Positions 18,487-26,880 of a stretch of DNA of 64,000 nt are shown one piece after another. Source of the stretch: an uncultured Methylophilaceae bacterium (GTDB taxonomy: Bacteria; Pseudomonadota; Gammaproteobacteria; Burkholderiales; Methylophilaceae); assembly GCA_903870165.1 (NCBI GenBank), contig CAIQBW010000017.1, positions 111,525 to 175,524 of the forward strand. The letters run 5' to 3'. The stretch's first letter is position 1. Each line of letters begins with the position of its first letter. The notes beneath the pieces were generated by a model that worked only from the letters and a program-made list of their open reading frames with translations, was not told the DNA's origin and did no database searches. The position numbers and the translations under genes were made by a program.

Positions 18487-18867
18487 TTAAGCCGCTTGCA
18501 CAGGGATGTCGCGTCGTTGGTCGGCAATACGATTATCTTTATCAACGTAAACGAGTTGTGGTTTGAATTTTTCGAGTTCTAATTCGGTATAGCTAGCATA
18601 GCTCGCGATAATCAATAAGTTGCCCGGTTCGGCTTTACGCGCCGCTGCGCCGTTCACAGAGATAATGCCTGAACCACGCTGCGCACGAATAGCATACGTA
18701 GTGAAACGCTCACCATTGCTGATGTTGTAGATGTCTATTTGTTGATACTCATGAATGTCAGCCGCATCAAGCAAATCTTCATCAATTGCACATGAGCCCT
18801 CATAGTCCAACTCTGAATGCGTACAGCGCACTCGATGTAACTTGGATTTGAGCATGGTTCTTTGCAT
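18487..18867 (-). CDS. panD: Aspartate 1-decarboxylase precursor
   Basis: 126 aa from the ATG at 18867 ([20 protein letters not shown]). It makes beta-alanine from aspartate for pantothenate. The self-cleavage site G24-S25 in [10 protein letters not shown] is intact, giving the pyruvoyl group, and [20 protein letters not shown] is conserved. It lies downstream of panC and panB on the same strand, so three pantothenate genes form one group. Confidence 0.96.
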   Translation of the reverse strand: MQRTMLKSKLHRVRCTHSELDYEGSCAIDEDLLDAADIHEYQQIDIYNISNGERFTTYAIRAQRGSGIISVNGAAARKAEPGNLLIIASYASYTELELEKFKPQLVYVDKDNRIADQRRDIPVQAA

Positions 18868-18966
18868 GGTTTCCCTAAGTATTTGATTGAAAATCACGCA
18901 CATTATAGTCGCTTACTTGCTACCACGCAAAATTACAAAGCTTGGGCTTGGCTTACAGCCGAGTGG

Positions 18967-19845
18967 CTAGTTAGGCTTGAGGGTAAACTCAATATTGTCT
19001 ATTAATCGTGTGGTTCCTTGACGTGCAGCGCCTAGCACAATTAATTTGAGGTCTGCGCTTGTAGCAGGCAATAGCGTTTCGGCAGAGCGAATGGATATGT
19101 AATCGACTACCCAGCCGAGTTGGGTGAGAAACTGCGTGGTTTGAGCTTCTAGCGCACCGAAGTCTGTACCGCCTTTCTTGACGGCATCGACCAGCAAGCC
19201 TAGTGCGCGGTATAAACGTGGCGCTTCTGATTTTTGCGCAGGCGTTAGATAGCCGTTGCGTGAACTCATGGCTAAGCCATCCGCTTCGCGCCTAGTCTCG
19301 CCAGCAATAATTTCAATCGGCAAATTAAATTGCTTCACCATGTCGCGAATGATGAAAAGTTGCTGGAAGTCTTTCTTTCCAAAAATAGCAATTTTGGTTT
19401 TCGCACCATTAAAAAAAACGAGATTGAATAATTTAAGCACAACGGTTGCCATCCCTGAAAAATGTCTTGGCCGAGCTGCGCCACAAAGCTCATTTGCAAT
19501 GCTTGGTAAGTTGATGGTGATGCTTTGATGTGTGTTATTCGTTGAAGCATCAAAGTCTGGGTAAATCTCTTGCTCGCTAGGCGTGAAAACAATATTTGCG
19601 CCAGCCGTTTTTAATTTTTCCAAATCTGCGTCTAGGGTGCGCGGATATTTACTCAAGTCTTCGTTTGCGCCGAACTGTAAAGGATTCACAAAGATACTAA
19701 CCACCACACAAGCGTGTTTAGTTTTGGCATATTCGACGAGTTGAATATGCCCTGCGTGTAAGTTGCCCATGGTCGGTACGAACGCGATAGCAGTCTCTTT
19801 GGCTAATGCGTGAGATAAATCTTGAGAAGTTTTGATGACTTGCAT
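18967..19845 (-). CDS. panC: Pantoate-beta-alanine ligase
   Basis: 292 aa. It joins pantoate and beta-alanine with ATP to form pantothenate. The HIGH-type motif VPTMGNLHAGHIQLV and the KMSKS-like AMSSRNGYLTP stretch are present, with VSIFVNPLQFGANEDLSKYPRTLD and FGKKDFQQLFIIRDM between them. It begins 3 bases after panB ends and is followed by panD. Confidence 0.97.
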   Translation of the reverse strand: MQVIKTSQDLSHALAKETAIAFVPTMGNLHAGHIQLVEYAKTKHACVVVSIFVNPLQFGANEDLSKYPRTLDADLEKLKTAGANIVFTPSEQEIYPDFDASTNNTHQSITINLPSIANELCGAARPRHFSGMATVVLKLFNLVFFNGAKTKIAIFGKKDFQQLFIIRDMVKQFNLPIEIIAGETRREADGLAMSSRNGYLTPAQKSEAPRLYRALGLLVDAVKKGGTDFGALEAQTTQFLTQLGWVVDYISIRSAETLLPATSADLKLIVLGAARQGTTRLIDNIEFTLKPN

Positions 19846-19848
19846 AAA

Positions 19849-20661
19849 TTAATAGCTATGCTCTTCGCCTGGAAAGCTTTTATTTTTAACGGCCTTTACA
19901 TAGGCTTGAACGGCGCTTTGAATGCTGGTGTTTTCTGCTAAAAAGTTTTTAGCAAAGCGAGGCGATTTGAAAGCTTCAGGATTTTTAGAGGCTGGACCTG
20001 TGTAAATCCCTAGTAAATCTTGAATCACCAAGACTTGTCCATCGCAATCGGACCCCGCACCTATTCCTATGGTTGGCGATTTGATTGACTCGGTGATTGT
20101 CTTTGCGAGTATGGCTGGCACCATTTCAAGTAGAACAAAATGCACGCCGACCTTGTCCATTGCGATAGCATCTTGCAAGATTTTTTGTGCACTTTCATCT
20201 GTTTTGCCTTGAATGCGATAACCGCCAAGTTGTATGACAGATTGGGGTGTAAATCCCAGATGCGCGCAAACTGGAATGCCATGCTCGATGAGATATTGTG
20301 CAGTGTTAACCATCTCTCCACCACCCTCTATTTTGACGATATCCGCGCCAGCGGCGATGAGTTTTTTGGCGTTGAGTAAAGCAGTTTCTTTATTGTGCTC
20401 ATAACTGCCAGCGGGCATGTCAGTCATGATAGAGCAGACTGTTGTCCCGGCTGCGACTGATTTGGTATGGTACTCCATGTCTTCGATAGACACATTTAAT
20501 GTATTTTCAGCGCCCTGTAATACCATGCCCAGCGAGTCGCCAACCAAGAGCATATCCAACCCTGCCGCCTCACTGAGCTTGGCAAAAGTTGCATCGTAAC
20601 ATGTGAGCATAGCGACTTTTTCGCCGTGTTCAATCAGAGCATTAATTTTTGCTAGCGACAT
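19849..20661 (-). CDS. panB: 3-methyl-2-oxobutanoate hydroxymethyltransferase
   Basis: 270 aa. It adds the hydroxymethyl group of methylene-tetrahydrofolate to ketoisovalerate, giving ketopantoate. Family motifs: MLTCYDATFAKL, DMLLVGDSLGMVLQG, AGADIVKIEGG, GIPVCAHLGFTPQSV and IGIGAGSDCDGQVLVIQDLLGI. It lies 6 bases from the kinase gene upstream and 3 from panC. Because it uses a C1-folate, it is a natural part of a methylotroph's C1 network. Confidence 0.97.
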   Translation of the reverse strand: MSLAKINALIEHGEKVAMLTCYDATFAKLSEAAGLDMLLVGDSLGMVLQGAENTLNVSIEDMEYHTKSVAAGTTVCSIMTDMPAGSYEHNKETALLNAKKLIAAGADIVKIEGGGEMVNTAQYLIEHGIPVCAHLGFTPQSVIQLGGYRIQGKTDESAQKILQDAIAMDKVGVHFVLLEMVPAILAKTITESIKSPTIGIGAGSDCDGQVLVIQDLLGIYTGPASKNPEAFKSPRFAKNFLAENTSIQSAVQAYVKAVKNKSFPGEEHSY

Positions 20662-20667
20662 GGCGTT

Positions 20668-21321
20668 TTAATCCCAAATGGGATTGAAGAACTCGCGGCG
20701 GCTTTGAACTTGCATGATGCGATCTACAAGCAAATCCAATGCCTCCTCGCTGGTGGTGATGTTAATTTTTTCGTTGTTGACGATGAGCAGTGGTGAGCTA
20801 TCGTAAACGTGGAAAAACTCACTATACGCATCAGAGAGTCTCGTTAAATAATCGCGCGGAATGTCTTGTTCGTAGCTGATATTTCTTTGCTCAACACGTT
20901 CAAGCAGTGTTTCCACGGGGGTTTGAAGGTAGATGACTAAGTCTGGCTTTTGAGCTTGTACTTGCATCGTCTGATAAATCTGACGGTAAAGCGAAAACTC
21001 TTCGTCGTTTAAGTTGAGACGTGCAAATAGCGGATCTTTTTCTAAGAAGAAGTCAGCAATCGTCGCATCCCCAAAAATATCGCGTTGATTCAGATCACGG
21101 ATTTGATTGCCACGCTGATACAAAAAGAATAGTTGTGTCGGTAACGCGAAGCGCTCTGGGTCTTGGTAGAATCGCGCTAAAAAAGGATTGGCTTCCGCTT
21201 TTTCAAGCAATAAGTTCACAGGAAAACGATCAGCCAGTTTGCGGGCAAGCGTGGTCTTTCCACTGCCGATGGGCCCTTCGATCACGATGTAAGGAAATTT
21301 TTCTGTGATATTTGTTTTCAC
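20668..21321 (-). CDS. Deoxynucleoside kinase family protein
   Basis: 217 aa. It has a P-loop YIVIEGPIGSGKTTLARKLADRF near 11-33, DLVIYLQTPVETLLERVEQR and a lid region, which fit the deoxyguanosine/deoxyadenosine kinase family. It probably phosphorylates a deoxynucleoside for salvage; the exact substrate cannot be read from the sequence. It lies between folK (32 bp upstream) and panB, an order often seen in beta- and gammaproteobacteria. Confidence 0.88.
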   Translation of the reverse strand: MKTNITEKFPYIVIEGPIGSGKTTLARKLADRFPVNLLLEKAEANPFLARFYQDPERFALPTQLFFLYQRGNQIRDLNQRDIFGDATIADFFLEKDPLFARLNLNDEEFSLYRQIYQTMQVQAQKPDLVIYLQTPVETLLERVEQRNISYEQDIPRDYLTRLSDAYSEFFHVYDSSPLLIVNNEKINITTSEEALDLLVDRIMQVQSRREFFNPIWD

Positions 21322-21353
21322 GTTTATGCCTGTGACTTATTTACCTTAATAAA

Positions 21354-21830
21354 TTAGAGTTTGCTGATGCCTTGATTATCGCATTTTGCAGCAAGCTCGT
21401 CAGCGTATCCATGGGTGCCGATACTAATTTTTGGTGCAATTTCGGCGAGGGGCAACATCACAAAGCCGCGTGTGTGCATTCTTGGATGCGGCAAGGTAAG
21501 TTCTGGTGTGTTTGTTGCAACGCCCTCGTAAAGTAATACATCCAAGTCCAAGACTCTTGGTGCATTGGGGAATGGGCGCTCCCTTCCATGCTGCGTCTCG
21601 ATCTCTAAAAGTTTATGCAGTAACTCTATCGGGGTTAGGTCAGTTTCAATTTCTGCCACAGCGTTGATGAACTCTGGCTGGTTGTCATAACCAACAGGTG
21701 CGGTTTTATAGAGGGATGAAGCTTTAATGAGCTTAATGGCTTCTGTGTTTGCAATGGTTTGCAGAGCCCTTTCAACTTGCGATTGTGGGTCCTGCAGGTT
21801 GCTACCTAGAGCGATAAAAGCTTGATACAT
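21354..21830 (-). CDS. folK: 6-hydroxymethyl-7,8-dihydropterin pyrophosphokinase
   Basis: 158 aa. It transfers pyrophosphate from ATP to the pterin in folate synthesis. Motifs are AFIALGSNLQDPQSQVERAL, SSLYKTAPVGYDNQPEFINAVAEIET, ERPFPNAPRVLDLDVLLYEG and PHPRMHTRGFVMLPLAEIAP. Its ATG shares one base with the pcnB stop, so translation is coupled. pcnB-folK-panBC is a standard order. Confidence 0.97.
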   Translation of the reverse strand: MYQAFIALGSNLQDPQSQVERALQTIANTEAIKLIKASSLYKTAPVGYDNQPEFINAVAEIETDLTPIELLHKLLEIETQHGRERPFPNAPRVLDLDVLLYEGVATNTPELTLPHPRMHTRGFVMLPLAEIAPKISIGTHGYADELAAKCDNQGISKL

Positions 21831-23212
21831 TATTGTGCTGCAGGTTTTCTTCTGCGTCGGCGACGTGGTTTGTGTTCAGGCGTATTGCTGGTAGGCACAC
21901 TTTTTAAGAGATTGATACGTTGCTCAGGATTTTCTTCGGCAAACTTCGTCCACCACTCGCCAAGTTCCATTGGCACTTCCCCGGACTCGCAGCGTAGCAA
22001 TAGAAAGTCATAAGCCGCACGGTAGCGAGGGTGTTGCAGTAAACCAAAAGGACGCTTACCCACACGCATTTCAAAGCGAGGTTGCAATCCCCAGATTTCT
22101 TTCATGGTCGTGCTATAACGTTTGTGAATGGCAAGTTTCTCAGCTTGTATGTCACTGACTTCTGTCATTGCCATGTGCAGAGCTGGAATTGGACGGTTGC
22201 CTTGTTTTTGATAGCGTTGCCATGCCACGAGCACTTCGTGCCAAAGCAGGGTCGCGAATAAAAATCCTGGGGAAACTGGTTTCTCAGCAAGTACGCGCGT
22301 ATCGGTGTTCTTAAGAGCTAAATTGACAAATTTAGCGCCGATTGGCTGTTCAAGCACTACATCTAAAAGAGGCAATAAGCCATGATGTAATCCATGTTTG
22401 CGAAGCTGCACCGCGCTCTCAATGGCATGGCCAGATAAAAACAATTTGAGCATCTCATCGAATAGGCGCGATGGGGGTACGTCGTTTAAGAGGTTGGCGA
22501 GCTTAGGAATAGGCGACTCTGTCGCAGCATCTATCTTTAAGCCTAATTTTGCGGATAGACGAACGGCTCTGAGCATGCGTACCGGGTCTTCGCGGTAGCG
22601 GGTAGCTGGGTCGCCAATCATTTTTAGAACGCCGGCTTGAATATCAGCCACGCCATTGTGAAAGTCGAGTACATCTTCAGTTGCTGGGTCGTAATAAAGC
22701 GCGTTGGCGGTAAAGTCGCGGCGGACAGCATCCTCCTCTTGGTTGCCGAATACATTATCACGCAGAATTCGGCCAGAGTCTGCTACTTGATTGTCAACAC
22801 TCTCGCCAATATGACTGCCACGAAAGGTTGAGACCTCAATAGTTTCATCGCCAAACATCACATGCACAAGCCTGAAGCGGCGACCAATAATTCGTGAGCG
22901 GCGGAATACTCGGTTGACTTGTTCTGGGGTAGCGTCTGTAGCTACATCGAAATCTTTAGGGCGTTTTTTAAGCAGTAGGTCCCGCACTGCGCCGCCGACG
23001 ATGTAGGCTTCGAATCCCGCCTTTTGCAAGCCTTCGGTTGTTTTAACAGCGGCATTGCTGAGCAGACGGCGGTCTATGCGATGCGTTTTGCTAGAGATGC
23101 GTTTAGCGCTATGGTCTGCACGTTTGTGAGTGCGGGCATGTTGCTTCGTTTGTTCTTGCTTGGCGGATGTATCTTTTTTGGAAAATACGCGCTGCAGTAG
23201 TTTTTTTATCAT
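21830..23212 (-). CDS. pcnB: Poly(A) polymerase I
   Basis: 460 aa. It adds 3' poly(A) tails that promote RNA decay. The class II nucleotidyltransferase core has AYIVGGAVRDLLLKKRPKDFDVATDATP with the DXD motif, RDFTANALYYDP and RYREDPVRMLRAVRLSAKLG. The C-terminal arginine-rich tail (RRRRRRKP) is typical of PcnB and separates it from a tRNA CCA-adding enzyme. The N-terminus (about 60 residues) is basic and likely binds RNA. Confidence 0.95.
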   Translation of the reverse strand: MIKKLLQRVFSKKDTSAKQEQTKQHARTHKRADHSAKRISSKTHRIDRRLLSNAAVKTTEGLQKAGFEAYIVGGAVRDLLLKKRPKDFDVATDATPEQVNRVFRRSRIIGRRFRLVHVMFGDETIEVSTFRGSHIGESVDNQVADSGRILRDNVFGNQEEDAVRRDFTANALYYDPATEDVLDFHNGVADIQAGVLKMIGDPATRYREDPVRMLRAVRLSAKLGLKIDAATESPIPKLANLLNDVPPSRLFDEMLKLFLSGHAIESAVQLRKHGLHHGLLPLLDVVLEQPIGAKFVNLALKNTDTRVLAEKPVSPGFLFATLLWHEVLVAWQRYQKQGNRPIPALHMAMTEVSDIQAEKLAIHKRYSTTMKEIWGLQPRFEMRVGKRPFGLLQHPRYRAAYDFLLLRCESGEVPMELGEWWTKFAEENPEQRINLLKSVPTSNTPEHKPRRRRRRKPAAQ

Positions 23213-23239
23213 TCAGTTTAAAGCTCGACTGTGCTTAAT

Positions 23240-23785
23240 TTAAGACTTATTATGCCACAAGACATCTGGCACGTTAGACGCTTGGTTGATGCTGCGGCAC
23301 ATCACAAATAATAAGTCTGATAAGCGATTGATGTATTGCAAAGAAATGACAGTAACAGTTTCATCGCGATTCAGTTTAATCATTGACCTTTCAGCGCGAC
23401 GACAAACCGTGCGCGCTAAATGGCAGTAAGCTGATGCTCTAGTGCCGCCTGGTAAGATAAATTCTTTAAGTGAAGGCAGCGGCTCGTTCAGTTCATCAAG
23501 TCTATTTTCTAATGCAGTCACGCGCTCTATTTTGAGCATGGTGTAGCCTGGAATGCAGATTTCACCACCCACATCGAATAGGTCATGTTGAACATCATCC
23601 AGCGTGCTACGAATCCCTTCAGGTAATGGCTCGGTGAGTAAAATACCGATGACAGCATTCAGTTCGTCAACATCCCCTAGAGCGTCAATACGTAAACTAT
23701 CTTTATTGACGCGTGAGCCGTCACCAAGCCCTGTTGTACCCGTGTCGCCTGTTCGCGTGTAAATTTTGCTTAATCTGTTTGCCAT
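23240..23785 (-). CDS. Cob(I)alamin adenosyltransferase, PduO type
   Basis: 181 aa from the ATG at 23785 (MANRLSKIYTRTGDTGTTGLGDG), the family N-terminus. It transfers the adenosyl group of ATP to cob(I)alamin. GDVDELNAVIG, LPGGTRASAYCHLARTVCRRAER and LQYINRLSDLLFVMCR are the PduO-type signatures. It lies 27 bases upstream of pcnB on the same strand and is divergent from murI. Confidence 0.93.
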   Translation of the reverse strand: MANRLSKIYTRTGDTGTTGLGDGSRVNKDSLRIDALGDVDELNAVIGILLTEPLPEGIRSTLDDVQHDLFDVGGEICIPGYTMLKIERVTALENRLDELNEPLPSLKEFILPGGTRASAYCHLARTVCRRAERSMIKLNRDETVTVISLQYINRLSDLLFVMCRSINQASNVPDVLWHNKS

Positions 23786-23857
23786 GATGTGTTCCTTAAA
23801 GCGACGATATTTTCTCTCATTGTAACCGATGCATCTCATAGGAAATGACATTCTGGT

Positions 23858-24691
23858 GTGAGTTCAGCTAAACTCATGGCAATGCAAAATAAGATTAAAC
23901 CATCAGCTGCGCCTATCGGGGTCTTCGATTCCGGGGTTGGAGGCATTTCTGTTCTTAAGCATATTCGTGAGTTGATGCCGCAAGAAAATCTTATCTATGT
24001 GGCTGATTCAAAACATGCCCCTTATGGGAATCAAACGCCCGACTTTATTCAAGAGCGCAGTTATCAGCTTGCTGAATTCTTACTTAAACGAGGAGTTAAG
24101 GCCTTGGTTATAGCTTGCAATACGGCCACTGCGGCGGCGGCGGCTGGCTTGCGTGAACGATATCCTGATCTGCCGATCATCGGTATGGAGCCTGCGGTAA
24201 AGCCGGCGGTGGCTGCGACCAAAACAGGGGTCGTTGGGGTGCTTGCGACTAGCGGCACATTAAAAAGCGCACAGTTTGCCGCCTTGCTTGAACACTATGG
24301 CCAGGGCGTTGAGGTCGTCACGCAGGCGTGTATTGGTTTGGTGGAGTGTGTGGAGAAGGGTGAATTAACAAGCCCTTCAACGCTGGCTTTATTGAAGAAA
24401 TATCTAGAGCCCCTGTTAAACGCTAATGCCGACACCATTGTCTTGGGCTGCACGCATTATCCATTTGTTAGAGCTTTAATCGAGGGTTTGGTCGGTAACA
24501 ATGTGGTGTTGATTGATACGGGTGCTGCTGTGGCTAAGCACCTAAAGAGTAGATTGCAAGATAATCAATTGCTGTCTGCTTCAGATGAACTTGGAAATGT
24601 TGAATTCTGGTCAAACAACGAAGCGGTTGATACTGAGGTTGTAGTGAGCGCTTTGTGGGGTGCCAAGGTGAGTGTGGCTCCCCTAATCTAG
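23858..24691 (+). CDS. murI: Glutamate racemase
   Basis: 277 aa with the GTG start at 23858 (AGGAAA at 23840); ATGs at 23876 and 23882 are also possible, and the true start cannot be fixed. It makes D-glutamate for peptidoglycan. PIGVFDSGVGGISVL holds the first catalytic region, ALVIACNTATAAAAAGLRERYP the first catalytic Cys, and DTIVLGCTHYPFVRALI the second. It is divergent from the cobalamin adenosyltransferase gene. Confidence 0.95.
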   Translation: MSSAKLMAMQNKIKPSAAPIGVFDSGVGGISVLKHIRELMPQENLIYVADSKHAPYGNQTPDFIQERSYQLAEFLLKRGVKALVIACNTATAAAAAGLRERYPDLPIIGMEPAVKPAVAATKTGVVGVLATSGTLKSAQFAALLEHYGQGVEVVTQACIGLVECVEKGELTSPSTLALLKKYLEPLLNANADTIVLGCTHYPFVRALIEGLVGNNVVLIDTGAAVAKHLKSRLQDNQLLSASDELGNVEFWSNNEAVDTEVVVSALWGAKVSVAPLI

Positions 24692-24694
24692 AAT

Positions 24695-24886
24695 TTAGTG
24701 ATGACCTGCTTTTTCGCCAGCTTTAAGTTGGTACTTTGTTCCGCAATATGGGCAACTTGCCTTACCTGTTTCTGATAAATCCAAAAACACACGCGGGTGC
24801 GAACACCACAAAGCAACCTCACCCGTTGGGCAGTGCAGTGGTAAATCTTTTGCGCTGACTTGGATGGTTTTACTGTTGTTTGCCAT
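24695..24886 (-). CDS. CHCC-type zinc-finger protein
   Basis: 63 aa. It matches the small zf-CHCC family: LHCPTGEVALWCSHPRVFLDL supplies Cys and His ligands, and GKASCPYCGTKY supplies the CPYCG pair. Homologues are related to the mitochondrial complex I subunit NDUFS6; in bacteria the role is unproven. It lies 37 bases downstream of ilvE on the same strand and ends 3 bases from murI, convergent. Confidence 0.9.
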   Translation of the reverse strand: MANNSKTIQVSAKDLPLHCPTGEVALWCSHPRVFLDLSETGKASCPYCGTKYQLKAGEKAGHH

Positions 24887-24923
24887 GTGGTGTTTCCTTC
24901 ATTTCTCTAAATTAAACTGCTAA

Positions 24924-25856
24924 TTAAACCAAGGTGAGCCAGTCGGCATGTTTTGCTGACTTCCCTTGCACGATATCGAAATACATACTTTGCAACTTTT
25001 CTGTAATCGGGCCGCGTTTGCCATCGCCAATCGCGCGGTTATCAAGCTCGCGGATAGGGGTCACTTCAGCTGCTGTGCCTGTAAAGAAGGCCTCATCTGC
25101 TGAATACACTTCATCACGAGTGATGCGTTTCTCAACCACCTGCAAGCCAATCTCGCCAGCCAATTGCACGATGGTGTCACGTGTGATGCCCTCTAGTGCG
25201 CTTGTTAAGTCTGGTGTAATTAATTTGCCGTTACGAACGATAAATACGTTCTCGCCAGAACCCTCAGCTACGAAGCCGTCCACGTCTAGCAATAATGCTT
25301 CATCGTAACCATCTTGCGCTGCTTCTTGGTGAGCTAATATTGAGTTCATGTAGTTGCCGTTTGCTTTGGCTTTACACATGGTGATGTTGACATGGTGGCG
25401 TGAGAAAGAAGATGTCTTCACGCGTATACCATTTTTAATTGCATCATCACCCATGTAAGCGCCCCAAGTCCAAGCGGCCACAATTACGTGCGTTGATAAT
25501 GTTTTTGCCGATATACCCATTGCTTCAGGTCCGTAAAACGCCATTGGGCGCATGTAAGCGGATTCAAGATTATTTTCACGCACTGCTGCTTTTTGCGCTT
25601 CCATGAGCGTTGCTTTATCAAAAGGCATTTTCATACCCAAAATGTGCGCTGAACGGAAAAGGCGGTCTGTATGTTCTTTCAAGCGGAAAATTGCAGGGCC
25701 CTTGTCAGTCTTGTATGCACGAACACCTTCAAACACACCCATGCCATAATGCAAAGTGTGGCTCAGGACGTGGGTTGTGGCGCTTCGCCAATCCACCATC
25801 TTGCCGTCATACCAAATAAGACCGTCGCGGTCAGCCATCGATTTGGCTACTGCCAT
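24924..25856 (-). CDS. ilvE: Branched-chain amino acid aminotransferase
   Basis: 310 aa, PLP fold type IV. It catalyses the last step of leucine, isoleucine and valine synthesis. LSHTLHYGMGVFEGVRAYKTD, SAYMRPMAFYGPEAMGI, the lysine region CKAKANGNYMNSILAHQEA, DVDGFVAEGSGENVFIVRNGKL and FFTGTAAEVTPIREL are typical of IlvE. It is followed by the CHCC gene. Upstream lies a 361-bp noncoding region. Confidence 0.97.
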   Translation of the reverse strand: MAVAKSMADRDGLIWYDGKMVDWRSATTHVLSHTLHYGMGVFEGVRAYKTDKGPAIFRLKEHTDRLFRSAHILGMKMPFDKATLMEAQKAAVRENNLESAYMRPMAFYGPEAMGISAKTLSTHVIVAAWTWGAYMGDDAIKNGIRVKTSSFSRHHVNITMCKAKANGNYMNSILAHQEAAQDGYDEALLLDVDGFVAEGSGENVFIVRNGKLITPDLTSALEGITRDTIVQLAGEIGLQVVEKRITRDEVYSADEAFFTGTAAEVTPIRELDNRAIGDGKRGPITEKLQSMYFDIVQGKSAKHADWLTLV

Positions 25857-26005
25857 GTTAATTCTCCAGCGTGCAAAAAGCTCAATTGTAAACGCTCGCC
25901 CGCGTGCTGAATAGACGCAATCTGACTAACTTATGAAATGCATTTCTTTTTTTAGGCTAAATTTGTTTAAAAAATGAATTTTTTATGCGGATTTATTGTC
26001 AGCCA

Positions 26006-26019
26006 TTAACAATTGTTAA
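26006..26019. promoter_or_regulatory. Perfect 14-bp palindrome TTAACAATTGTTAA
   Basis: Perfect dyad, with a second overlapping one (TTGTTAACAA at 26013-26022). It lies about 150 bp from ilvE and 200 bp from sco1, so it could serve either promoter. The binding protein is unknown. Confidence 0.35.
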
Positions 26020-26109
26020 CAAATTTTACGCATCGTTACGATTAAAATCTTGAGCCCAACAAGATCTGTTATGTGTCTTAATGTGTTTATGGTGTTTGTT
26101 TGTCACGAA

Positions 26110-26123
26110 TTGACTTATGTCAA
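26110..26123. promoter_or_regulatory. FNR/ANR-type box TTGACTTATGTCAA
   Basis: Perfect TTGAC-N4-GTCAA dyad, differing from the FNR consensus TTGAT-N4-ATCAA only at the inner base of each half. It lies about 95 bases upstream of sco1. Oxidase cbb3 operons are classic FNR/ANR targets, so low-oxygen induction is a reasonable inference. Confidence 0.6.
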
Positions 26124-26217
26124 AGCAACTAGATTTTATTTGCGGCATCCTCGCATCATGTCACTTTGCCGTTAATAAACTTAAATTAAGTAGTCGATGC
26201 GCAGAAGTGAGTGAAAT

Positions 26218-26796
26218 ATGAAAAAGATTTTATGGGTGTGGTTGGTGCTGTTTTTAAGCGCATGTGGCGCTGATAAGAAGCCGATGACTCCGCTGGTTGG
26301 AACAGATATTACTGGTGCCGACTTCGCAAAAGATTTTAGTTTGTTAGATCATCATGGACAAAAGCGCCAATTAAAGGATTATTTAGGAAAAACGGTTGTA
26401 TTGTTTTTTGGTTATACGCACTGCCCGGATGTTTGTCCGACAACGATGGCGGATATGGCAAAAGCCATGAAGTTGCTGGGTGAGCAGGCGAATCAAGTGC
26501 AGGTAATTTTTATCACGCTTGATCCAGAAAGAGATACACAAGAAGTGCTGGCGAAATATGTGCCAAGTTTTGACGGGCGTTTTATAGGGCTTTATGGCAA
26601 TGCAGCAGAAACTGCTGAAACAGCAAAAACCTATAAAGTGTTTTACCAAAAACAGGTAGAAGCTGGAAAATCTGGCTACACCATTGATCATAGCGCGGGC
26701 AGTTACGTTTATGACAAGACAGGAAAAGTAAGGATTTATTTCAAATACGGCCAAAAGCCAAATGAAATTGCAAGTGACTTAAAGCAGATTATGTAA
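26218..26796 (+). CDS. SCO1/SenC family copper chaperone
   Basis: 192 aa thioredoxin-fold lipoprotein. The signal ends in lipobox C16 (FLSAC). The copper-binding CPDVC motif has C69 and C73, and the distal histidine is H158 (IDHSAG), so all three ligands are present. SCO proteins deliver or reduce copper for cytochrome oxidase assembly. It stands 78 bases upstream of ccoN and is probably the first gene of the cbb3 cluster; the FNR-like box precedes it. Confidence 0.93.
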   Translation: MKKILWVWLVLFLSACGADKKPMTPLVGTDITGADFAKDFSLLDHHGQKRQLKDYLGKTVVLFFGYTHCPDVCPTTMADMAKAMKLLGEQANQVQVIFITLDPERDTQEVLAKYVPSFDGRFIGLYGNAAETAETAKTYKVFYQKQVEAGKSGYTIDHSAGSYVYDKTGKVRIYFKYGQKPNEIASDLKQIM

Positions 26797-26880
26797 TTCA
26801 AGCTAGTTTGTTTAAGTGAGTAAAAGAAGTGAGATGTAGAAAGTTTTAAGTTAATCATTTTAGTTTTAGGAGACGTGGTT

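Larger units (their letters stand above)
25857..26217. promoter_or_regulatory. Noncoding region between ilvE and sco1
   Basis: This 361-bp AT-rich stretch must carry the promoters for ilvE (leftward) and for the sco1-cco genes (rightward). It contains an FNR-like dyad (26110-26123) and a perfect palindrome (26006-26019). No tRNA, small ORF with a ribosome binding site, or strong hairpin was seen. Confidence 0.6.
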
